64,000 nucleotides of DNA from Anisus vortex (taxonomy: Eukaryota > Mollusca > Gastropoda > Planorbidae): contig OX421502.1 in assembly GCA_949126835.1 (NCBI GenBank), positions 32,779,227 to 32,843,226 on the forward strand, given 5' to 3'. Positions 46,201 through 58,200 of this stretch are shown here, piece after piece (position 1 is the stretch's first letter; the number at the start of each line of letters is the position of its first letter). Under the pieces are notes generated by a model. That model had not been told where the DNA came from and did not search any database. It saw nothing but the letters and a program-made list of their open reading frames with translations. Made by a program: the position numbers and the translations under genes.

Positions 46201-49200
46201 GTAGAGGTATTTCTTCTTTCCATTCAAAACCTCTCAATAGGACGGTCTGTCCTGTCAATGTATTATCATTCAATGGTAATACATCTTTAAGCAGCAGTGT
46301 TAATGATGCTCCTGTGTCTCGTAATATTTTTACGGACTTCAGTGGTCCTTCCTTTTGTAAGGCCACACAACCTTCACTAATGAACGGTTGAAAACTGCAC
46401 AGGGTCTCTGTGTCAATTTTATTCTTCCCTTGACCATGACTTTCGGGTGTTGTTTCATCTTTCGATGACTTCAGACTCTTGTTCGAGTCAAAAATACTTT
46501 GGTCTACTTTTTCGTCTCTGTGGACTTGGACAATTAATCCAATAGTAGCCATTCTGTATTTATAATCAGGATATTTATCCTCATTATCTTCAGTTGTAGA
46601 TTTCTCTACCTTCTGACTTTTGCTCTCAGGCAAATCCACCCTCAGTGTTTCTGGTTTAGAATAATCTTTCTTCGAATTCAGTTCGTTTGTATTTTCGCTT
46701 TCTTGTACATTCTGTATTGGTTTATGGCTTGCACACATGACCACTTTGTTAGGTCTTTTGTCGCTTCGTATACTCCAACAGTCTTCAATGCTATGTCCTG
46801 TTCTTTTACAAAAAGTACATTGGACGTTTTTGTTGACAGGTTTCTTATTAACCTCATTTTGTTTCACAAAATGCTCTTTTTCACGATGTTTTTGTGGTGT
46901 GTTTTCTGCTTGCCGTTGTGGCCTATTAACATTCTTTTCACCAGCTGTCCTATGACACAGTGCATACTGTTCAGCTAAATCAGCAGCCTTATGTGGGTCA
47001 GTGATATCACGCTCGGATAAATACATTCTTATATCCGGCCTCACTTTGTTAATAAAATCTTCTAACAGAATGATATCTTTCATTTCTTTTAATGTGGAGA
47101 TATTTCTGGATTTTATCCACTGATCCATTAACTTTTCTTCTGCTCTAAGGAAGTCTAAGTGTGTTTGGTAAGGGGACATTGTGTACTGACGGAACCTTTT
47201 CCGATAACTTTCCGGTATTTGGTTATAGGCTTTAAGTACAGTATCTTTAATGATTTCATAATCATTTAAATTCTCCTCTTTTAATAATAGGACACAATCT
47301 CTTGCCCTTCCCTGAGTAAAAGCTGTTCTGACTAATATTCCCCATTTATCTTCTGGGAACTTAAAATCTCTGCAAGAAATTTCAAAGGTCTGGAAGAAAT
47401 TAGCTATTTCACTTTCTTTATCAATGTAGGTAGGGACTAGCTTTTTCCATCTGGCCATCTCTACATCATTATGAGATTCTTTTTTAGTAGCTCCTATCTT
47501 CGCCAGTTCTATTCTTTCCTGACTTTCTGTTTCTCTTTGACTTTTCTTATCTCTTTCCTGACTTTCTATTTCTCTTTGACTTTTCTTATCTTCCATCTCA
47601 AGACGTCTTTGTTCCATCTCCATTTCCATCCGTTTCATTTCTAGTTGAAATCGGAACTGTTCGGACATAGTCTGGCCTTCAACTTGATATCCCTCCGCGC
47701 TTGATTCTACTTTCAACTTGCCACTCGCAATCAACACATCTTTTATCTGCTGTGTCAACACAGTCCTCGATGGTGTAGTCTCAGTAACTTCTATCTTTAA
47801 GATCTCAGCGCTCTCTTTTAACTTCTTTATGGATAAAGTTTTCAAAACTTCTTCTTCTGGATTTTCAATAAATTCCATTCTTTAGTTAAGAGATTTTAAA
47901 AATGTAAATTTTTCCAACTTACGTTTTTCCAATCGGAAGAATAATTTCAGCGTTCTTAGGCTTGCTCAGTAGGTCACTGCTCCAACACACAACACAACAC
48001 AACTTGAATATATGCTTCACTATACAACTATATCGGACGAAGACCCCAAACTGTTATGGACCTCTTTAGGTTGATTATTATTACGACTCGTTAAATCGGA
48101 TTCAATGAATATAGTTGTATCTTTATTAGAAGTCTCTAGATTCTGCTAATCTGTAGCCCAAGCTAGGGGTTCCTTGACTGACAGGTCTATGCAGTAATGT
48201 AGTTATATTCGTGATAATTATATTCAACACCTTTCTCAACAACGATAGATCAAACAACTCCAGTTGTTGAATAAACAATTTTATTTAAATTGTAGACTCA
48301 ATATAAACGATCAATAAACTTCATCAACTGGTGGCAACATAAGTATCAATAAAATGGCATTATATGTACATGTATGAATATAGCGACTTCACTCTACAAA
48401 CGTTTAAACTGAACTAACTTTAAGGAGGTCGGGACTTTACAAAGAAAACGATCATCGAAGATTCTACAGGGTCTTAATACGCATTTTAACCTCTTTCTCT
48501 ATAATTACTACGATCCAGAATTATCCCCCAATTTCCACGGGATTTGAACGAATTATTTTATTTAAACTGCCCTCAGGGCATAAAGGTCAAACCTTGGTCG
48601 CTTTGGACTCTGATACGCACTTGTTAAGAGGTCAATGCCTTACTACGTCATTCATTTATGACCGATATTCGTAACAATAGTTAGTCAGTGTTGTTTAACT
48701 AGTTTTGTCTTATAGCTAGCCAGTTTTGATACTTAAGTTTTTCTGTAGCGTGTAAGAAAATCTGAAACAGTTTAACCCAAAAGAACTGTCAACGTTTAAC
48801 TATAACCCTCCAATAAGCCTGGGTGCCAATGCTTGTAAGAGGAATTAAGGATTGTTTCGTTTTAATGAGAAGAATTATCTGAAATCATAATACATTTTTT
48901 ATATCGATGAATTTTTATGCCCATTAATGACCTCTAAACAAGTTAAAAACTTCTAAACACATGACCTCTAAACAAACTAATGACCTCTAAACACATTAAT
49001 GACCTCTAAACACGTTAATGACCTCTAAACACATTATTGACCTAAAAACACCTTAATGACCTCTAAACACATTAATGACCTCTAAACACATTAATGACCT
49101 CTAAACACATTAATGACCTCTAAACACATTAATGACCTCTAAACACATTAATGACCTCTAAACACATTAATGACCTCTAAACACATTAATGACCTCTAAA

Positions 49201-52200
49201 CAGTTATTTATTTATCACTCACAGGTGCATTAATTCACTCCAACGTTTCTGTTGGGGTCCTGTCAGGCTCTGCGGGAACGATAGTCGGCAGCAGCTCTGT
49301 CCCGGGCGCCTTCATGGAGTTTCTTCCGCCCGAGAGGACTTACGGGACGGAGTTCGCGCTGTTCCGAACGCGTGGGAGTTCGACCAGAGACCTGGTCCTC
49401 GTCCTGGCAATCCAGGACTCCACGGTGGTGTACATGTCCACTGGTCAGCAGAGGTTTTCTTTGAATCGTTTGCAGCATTTGACAAGGTCAGTGAATGCAT
49501 TGGCAGTAGAGTGCTTTATCTTATAGGCCCAGGGGTCGGCAACCTTTTGATAATAGTGTGCCAAATAAGGATTTTTAATTTTTTCAGCGTGCCAAAATCG
49601 CTACATTCATCTCACTGTAGCACTCAGTTTCTTGTAGAAGAGACTTAAATAGTCTTTTTATTGTTACCGCGTGCCATTGAAAATCGATATGCGTGCCAAG
49701 TCTGGCACGCGTGCCGTAGGTTGCCGACACATGTTATAGGCTATGATACAGGAGAGAATCTCTTTAAATCCTTCCAACCTTAAAGAACTCATATTAAAGC
49801 ACGCGCCGTGTAAGGTACTGCGCTCTTCGTCACAGTCACTCCCGAGAATTTACAGTGTGAATGGACACAATAAGACATCATATTGTAATGATCTTCTATA
49901 TGGGACAGCTGCTTGACCTCAGACACTGAGAGATTATGAGACAAAAGAGTATTTTAACGCTTACAGTCCCGGGCGCGTATATAGCGGGACTGAAGATCAT
50001 AGATAGAAAGTAGGTCGGTACAGGAAGGGTTAAAAAGAGCTCAAAGACCTTTCTCTTTAACTAGTGGCTGTTTTCCTTACGCGCCCATACACCTGCCACT
50101 GCAATTTATACCAAGAGCGCACCGAGCATGCTAAATGTAATAGCATGGGTAAATGTGCTAAATATAAACCATCTTTAGACGCATTTGACAAGGTCGGTGA
50201 ATTTATGGGCAGAAGAGTGAATAATCTTTATTGGCTACATCAAAGTTTTCCAAATGCTGGGTCGTGACTGGTCACGGGAGCAAAAAAGTCGCCAAAACGA
50301 AAAGGAAATAGTCCAACTATAAGTGAGCATATTGTACCGGTACAAGCTAAAGACATATTACATTATATTTCGGATATTTTCTGACATTGTAAACCTGGTT
50401 TTAGCACAGCCCTCGATCTCACCAGTCTGAAAAATTTGGGTAAAGATTATAAAGATTAGGTAATCAAATACTAGTGGGTTATGAGGTAGCAGTATCTAAA
50501 ATGAGCGGGTAGCACTTGGGGGATGTTATAAATAACATCACTAGAAATTCAGCTTCTATTCAGAGTCTATAAAAAAAACATTATAATTTTAGGGTCAACT
50601 TTAACAAAAGGTATTTATCTATCAAAACATAACAAAATTTCCTATTAAACCTAAAGTACTACAGGCATTCACAATATAATCTTTAGTTAATTAGTAACTA
50701 CATAATTTTAGTTGAATTGATATTGTTCTAAATGTTTTATTAAGTATTTATGCGCAAACATTTTTTTTATCCCCTCCCTGCAGATATTTCACTGACACTC
50801 TCGTCTACATCCGGTCAGATCGGCCAATCGTAGTTGTTAAATTCTCACAGAGTGACCAAACGGTGTGGCCGCCTGCCTTGCCCACCATGTCCGTCATCTT
50901 ACCTGTTGCACTCTACCTGCCGAACGCCACGTTTATCATCCCCAAGGTAAGTGAACGCCATGAAATGTAAGGTTATACATGACTCAACAAAGATATCAAC
51001 AATATTGTCGGTGTTTAAATAGTATGACTCAACAAAGATATCAACAATATTGTCGGTGTTTAAATAGTATGACTCAACAAGGATATCAACAATATTGTCG
51101 GTGTTTAAATAGTATGACTCAACAAGGATATCAACAATATTGTCGGTGTTTAAATAATATGACTCAACAAGGATATCGACACTGTGTCAGTGTTTAAATA
51201 GTATGACTCAACAAGGATATCGACAATATTGTCAGTGTTTAAATAGTATGACTCAACAAAGATATCAACAATATTGTCAGTGTTTAAATAGTATGACTCA
51301 ACAAGGATATCGACAATATTGTCAGTGTTTAAATAGTATGACTCAACAAAGATATCAACAATATTGTCAGTGTTTAAATAGTATGACTCAACAAGGATAT
51401 CGACAATATTGTCAGTGTTTAAATAGTATGACTCAACAAGGATATCGACAATATTGTCAGTGTTTAAATAGTATGACTCAACAAGGATATCGACAATATT
51501 GTCAGTGTTTAAATAGTATGACTCAACAAGGATATCGACAATATTGTCAGTGTTTAAATAGTATGACTCAACAAGGATATCAACAATATTGTCGGTGTCT
51601 TCAAATAACTCAACAAGGACATCGACAATATTGTCATTTTTTTCATTTTTTTCAATATTAAGCATGTTCTTAATTGCCCGAACTAGTTTCGGTCGAATCA
51701 GGTATTGTTCATTTCGCAAGAGCTACTGTTTGCTCTTAAATGGGCTCGTGCACTTTCGCCGACATTAGGGCGAGCTCGGAAACTCAGCGAAATGGTGCTC
51801 TTGTTTTTTTAACTGGTCTATTTTTAGCGCTGAGGCGAACTGCCGGATGTTGTTATTGCTGCAAAATGACTGCGCTCACAGACGAAGAAGCTTTGGGTGT
51901 TGCGATTACATTGTACACACATTTCGGGCAATATTGTTCAAGGCCATGTTTTTTTCACCCTTATTTTTAAAGTCCCGATGGAGTGGGTTCCACAGACATG
52001 GAACATTTTCCCATGCATCTATGAATATTGCTAGACTGTCCTCTGACATCTCTGGCAGCTGATTGTCTTGTGTAGACGCCATTTTTTTCATTAAGACTAT
52101 GAAATTTTGGTGCCTTTTCGCATAATGAACGTGATCAATTCAGCCAATCAATACGCGACTTCGTCAACATGTCGACGAAGCAATCGTTCGCCCAAATTTG

Positions 52201-55200
52201 GCTCGCCGATACCCCTCGAGATGTCGCTTGTCGAGCAATAGATCGCCCGGTTAAGCGAGAAAACGACGAAAAGCGAGCAATTTACGAAGCGAACCCTTGC
52301 TTGGGCTGTTCGGCGAAGTACAATTCGGGCAATTAAGAACATGCTTAACCGACTATAGTTTTGTTAACAGTCGTCAATAATTCTACCAAGACTAAAACAG
52401 AAAAAAAAATTTTTTCTTTATCCTTTCTGTACATAGTTAATTAACAATGACCTACGTTACTAACAGTTCTGAACAATATTGACATTTAGTTAGCGGAAGT
52501 GAATGAGTTGAAAAGCTTTTTTTGTGATTCTACTAAAATCAATCAATCAATAAACAGTTGTAGATCGAAATAAAAAAAAAACTAATGTAAAAAAGAAAAC
52601 TGTTGGTATTTGTATTATTTTCTGTCTAAATAAAAATACAAGTGATATTCTATTCATTTTACTAAACGATGTTCATAGAACCAGTCTATCAAATGCCAAT
52701 AGGCTTAATGTCACCAATTCATAATAATAAGCTCTCATACAGTTTCATAAAGTTAGATAATTGTTTTTAACGGCTTTTAATTTTTAATCCAGGGAAATAG
52801 AGCGGGGAACAATAAATATTATGTTAGTGTGTGTTAAAGAGTGTTTTTTTTTTAAAGAGTCTTGTGTCGAAGTAAACAAGCTCTGTACAAAATAAGTACA
52901 CAAAGAATTAGTTCTTTATAAGAAAAACATCTAGACGCTATATTTCATTGTTGAATGGCATAACCCACTGACCCGGATTCACGCGATATAAACGATCAAT
53001 GTAATAATTATTGTTTTCATTATGTTTTTTTTTAAAATTATATTGCTTATAAAAGTTAGTGTTATTTTGCAGTCCGGTGAAAGAAATCAATATATAAATT
53101 TGACATGAATAAGAAATACTTTGTTTATTTAGTTTCAGCATTCTCAACAAAAAAAAAGAAATACTTTGTTTATTTAGTTTCAGCATTCTCAACAAAAAAT
53201 AAGAAATACTTCGTTTATTTTAGTTTCAGCATTCTCAACAAAAAAAAAGAAATGCTTTGTTTATTTAGTTTCAGTATTCTCAACAAAAAAAAAGAAATGC
53301 TTTGTTTATTTAGTTTCAGTATTCTCAACAAAAAAATGTGTTTTGAAAAAAAAAATTAAAAAAAAATAAAGAGTAGCAGTGAAAAAACGAGTTTTGTGGT
53401 TATAAGTTGGTTATAAGTTGGTTATAAGTTGGTTATAAGTTGGTTATAAGTTGGTTATAAGTTGGTTATAAGTTGGTTATAAGTTGGTTATAAGTTGGTT
53501 ATAAGTTGGTTATAAGTTGGTTATAACTGTGTAGACTGTATAGAAATGTTTCAAAGAAATGATCTGGAACTACATTTTGTAATACTGGCGTGCCTAGCTT
53601 TGTCACTGTTTGGTAAAGAAAAATACAACTAAAACTGCTAAATTCTTTATAAAAAAAGGTACTTTTACAAATGTAATAAGAACATAAAACTAAAAATTAA
53701 TGCTTGGATTGGTCTTTTCGAAGGAAAAGTAACACCAAGAGTCACACCAATAGTCAAATCACTAAACCTAGAAACACTAGAGGAAAAAATGGCAAAGATT
53801 AAAGTAGTAATAATACATAAGGCATTAAATTCTAACATAGAAATACAACCCAATAACCGTCTATTACAATGCTGAGATAAACCTAAGGGCGAAAACACTT
53901 TTCTTATGCCATATGCAAGAACAAATGCATACAAGTACTATTTCTTCTCGAGTAACATCCGGGCTTGGAATGGGTTGTCTGAACAAACCAGAAAACCAGT
54001 AACTTAACATCAGTTAAAACACTAATTCATTAATCAAAATGCAGGACTAGACTCAGACCATGGATAAGCGTAGGACGCAATAGCCTTCTGTATAGAATGA
54101 GCGCCTGTAACATGTAAGATATGAAAACACAATGTATTTCACACTTCAATGGTTATCTCAATTTGGTGTACTCAACAGATGCCTGATGTCACTGGTACAT
54201 CTCAGTACATGTTAGTACTTGGTACAACTAGTTCATTAACATGTCTGACTGGTCTCACTCCACTGGACAATTCATCACTTCCAGGTAAATACACCAGCAC
54301 TTTTGCATGATATAAGATAGTATTTTGATACAATATACATCAACATCGTTACGTCACAAGTCCCGGCAGCGCGTTCGACTGGCAATCAGAAGGTTCTGGG
54401 TTCGAATTCTGGTGCTGGCTAGGATTTTTTCCGGAACTTGAGGGTGCCCCTGAGTCTACCCGACTCTGACGGGTACCTGACACTAGTTGGGGTAAAGTAA
54501 GGGCGGCTGGGCATTGTGCTGGCCACACACCCCTACATAAGCCGTAGCCACAGAAACTGGTGAACGCTGCCTCACCAGCCCTATGATCAGTCTTGTCCAA
54601 ATGTACCTAGCTTACTCTGTGTATTAAATATGATTGGTTTTGAGGATCTGGTTAAAGATTCTGCCATTTTGCATAAATGGGGGGGGGGAAAATTCCAAAT
54701 CTAAATATCGAGGTAATGCACATAAATAACATTATTTTCTCTGTCTGTAAGTTTATTGTTTAGTTTTGATTTTTTTATATTGTAATATTCTATTGTTTAT
54801 ATCCTTAATTACATTTCTTATATAAAAAGGGGGGGGGGGGAGGGCACTATTTAAATACTTTATACATCTATTGGTTTGCTGTAGTTTTTTTCTAAGGACT
54901 GTTCTAATGTTTTGTCTGGTCAATACTGCGTTAGGTACAAACCTGTTTGGCAGAGTCTACAACGTGACGTCATTCAGCTCTACTGCCGAAGTGTCCTGCA
55001 ATGTGTCATCTGTGTACGGCGTTTACATCATGATGTCTGGCACTGATGTGTCCTACCAATTTCCACTGGCATACGGCCTTGGGGTCTTAAACACGGTGCG
55101 TATGTAGCCAGTTTCACATTCTAAGTTAAAACAAGCTCATTATTATAAATTGCCTGATAAAGAAATTAATATAATAATATATATTATAAATGTAGTGGCA

Positions 55201-58200
55201 TTTTGAATTATTTTTTTCCGTACTAGACATAAGTTTTAATAGTAAATCCATTCATGTGCTAAAATAATAAAAACGAAATACATACGGCCCATACCAAGGG
55301 TCGGCAACCTACGGCACGCGTGCCAGACTCGGCACGCAGAACGATTTTCAATGACACGCGAAGACCCACAAAAAGGCGATTCAAGTCTTTTTACAAGAAA
55401 TCGAGATAGAGCACGATGACTTTTAGGCTTTTTGGCACGCCGAATGAATTAGAAATTCTTCTTTGGCACACCACTATCAAAAGCTTGCCGACCCTTGACC
55501 CCATACGATTCAATTTAATAAACATACCTTGTTTATAGTTCTGACACATTGGCAATATTGGTTTGACAAATTGTTTGGTTTGTTCTATGAAAATGTCGGG
55601 AAGGTCAAAAGATGAAAAGTCGTCATTTCATGTTATTTTAAAGTCCTAAATACATTTTTCCCGGTGGCTATGACAACGCTTTAAAAAAAATTCAAAAGGA
55701 CATGCGCACTTCAGTAGCAGCATGAGGTCGTTGAATGTTCTAAAAACTGTAATTGCAGTAAAAACTTAAGTCACGAAATAGATAGTAGGCAGACAGGTAG
55801 GTCGATAATTCATACGTCGAGAAGGGCGAAAACTTTCTACTATAATACGTTCAAACAAAGACATAGGGGGATAAATGAATGATATCTGTTTTTTTTTTTT
55901 GTTCAAAACTGACCAGCCCTGTTCGGTGAGCGTGGGAAGTCCAGGGGATGCTATAGACAACGACTGTAACATGGCCATTGACGAGAACGAATGTAACGAA
56001 TCCAATGCTGAAAGTAAGTTACATAATTTTGTTGTTTAGACAAAGACTATAATAATGAGCTTAGGGCGCAATAATCTTCTTTATAGAAGGAGCGTCTGTA
56101 ATGTATAAGATAAAATAAGATTATAATAAGATGGACTGCTTGCTCTATTATTAGAGCTTATATGTTCTTTTTTTTTCCGTGCGCAACCAATAAGGCCGTC
56201 TTGAAAGACTTCTACGCTCCTACGATTGCATCAAATGGTTCCGCAGTATACAACTTTCGATTTTAATGTTTATTTTCCTTTGAGAAAATCATAGCGAATT
56301 ACTTAACTGGAAGTCTAGAGGACTTAGTACGATCGGAAATTCTGATACTAAGTGTTTCTAGTTATCAAATTGCAGAAATATCAAAGCAAGCGGTCCATCT
56401 TATAATAGTCTTTGGCCTTTGGTTAAGGTTTAGACTGGTCCAAATTCTATTGAAACACTTTCATCCACGTTTTTATAAATAATGTGTTTATTAGAAGACT
56501 ATTATTACCTCGTCGGCGAAGCAACAGACTTTGTTTCTAGAAAAAAGATTATTGCGCAAATAGCCCAAACCTCATGCAAGGCGGCAGAGATTAGTACTTT
56601 GCAGGATTAGAACCCGGGGCATCTAGTTGTCAGCCCGGCTTACAGAATGCTCAATCAAACTATTTAAACTCATAGAATATAGAGCTTGCAGATAGCTCAA
56701 TCTAGGTATTTAATCTCATAGAATATAGAGCTTACAGAACGTGCAATCGAGGTATTTAAACTCATTGAATATAGAGCTTACAGAACGCTCAATCAAATTA
56801 TTTAAATTCATAGAATATAGAGCTTACAGAGCGTGCAATCGAGGTATTTAATCTTATAGGATGTAGGTCTTACAGAACGCTCAATCTAGATATTTAAACT
56901 CATAGAATATAGAGCTTACAGATCGCTCAGTCAAGTTATTTAATGTCATAGAATGTAGCGCTTACAGTACGATCAATCAAATTATTCAAACTCATAGAAT
57001 ATAAAGCTCACAGTACGATCAATCGAGTTATTCAAACTCATAGAATATAGAGCTGAGAGATCGCTCAGTCAAGTTAATTAATGTCATAGAATGTAGCGCT
57101 TACAGTACGATCAATCAATTTATTCAAACTCATAGAATCTAGAGCTTACAGTACGATCAATCGAGTTATTCAAACTCATAGAATATAGAGCTTACAGTAC
57201 GATCAAACGAGTTATTTAAACTCACAGAATATAGAGCTTACAGTACGATCAATCGAGTTATTCAAACTCATAGAATATAGAGCTTACAGTACGATCAATC
57301 GAGTTATTTAAACTCATAGAATATAGAGCTTACAATACGATCAATCGAGTTATTCAAACTCATAGAATATAGAGCTTACAGTACGATCAATCGAGTTATT
57401 CAAACTCATAGAATATAGAGCTTACAGTACGATCAATCGAGCTATACAAACTCATAGAATATAGAGCTTACAGTACGATCAATCGAGTTATTCAAACTTA
57501 TAGAATATAGAGCTTACAGTACGAGTAATTTAAACTCAAAGAATATAGAGCTTACAGTACGATCAATCGAGTTATTCAAACTCATAGAATATAGAGCTTA
57601 CAGTACGATCAATCGAGTTATTCAAACTTATAGAATATAGAGCTTACAGTACAAGTTATTTAAACTCAAAGAATATAGAGCTTACAGTACGATCAATCGA
57701 TTTATTCAAACTTATAGAATATAGAGCTTACAGTACGAGTTTTTTAAACGCAAAGAATATAGAGCTTACAGTACGATCAATCGAGTTATTCAAATTCATA
57801 GAATATAGAGCTTACAGTACGATCAATCGAGTTATTTAAGCTCATAAAATATAGAGCTTACAGTACGATCAAACGAGTTATTTAAACTCATTGAATATAG
57901 AGCTTACAGTACGATCAAACGAGTTATTTAAACTCATTGAATATAGAGCTTAGAGAACGCGCAATCAAATTATTCAAACTCATAGAATATAGAGCTTACA
58001 GAGCGTGCAATCAAGTTATTTAATGTTATAGGATGTAGGGCTTACAGAACGCTCAATCTATGTATTTAAACTCATAGAATATAGAACTTACAGAACAATC
58101 AATCGAGTTATTTGTTGGCATTATATTATACAACATAAAAAGGCCTAGTGCTAAATTTCCCGTGTTTACTTATTTTAACAAAAATGGCCTGTAAGATTAA

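Larger units (their letters stand above)
42306..48676 (-). mobile_element. Young LTR retrotransposon (Ty3/Gypsy-like), non-autonomous, - strand, in intron 4
   Basis: A 6371-bp element bounded by two 625-bp LTRs (TGTTA...TAACA), with ATAG duplicated at 42302-42305 and 48677-48680. Reading the - strand: 5' LTR 48676-48052, a TGGGGTCTTCGTCCG tRNA-primer-site candidate at about 48048-48034, one 921-codon ORF (47878-45113), about 2.2 kb of non-coding DNA, a purine tract AGAAGGGGGGGA at 42942-42931, then the 3' LTR. Reverse transcriptase and RNase H are absent. The LTRs differ at one position by eye (42476 versus 48222), so insertion was very recent. It lies antisense to the IgGFc-like gene. Confidence 0.92.

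Noticed and set aside
46122..46978. Several + strand ORFs (72-91 codons)
   Set aside because: They are antisense to the retrotransposon polyprotein.
48921..49200. CRISPR-like short repeats
   Set aside because: Units abut directly with no unique spacers, in a eukaryotic intron. It is an ordinary minisatellite. The same applies to the other arrays.
50979..51719. Repetitive ORFs (152 and 189 codons)
   Set aside because: Translations of the 45-bp intronic minisatellite. The - frame runs into the adjacent transposon.
54352..54430. tRNA gene
   Set aside because: It has A/B-box-like words, but no complete cloverleaf was found. It is the head of a dispersed SINE.
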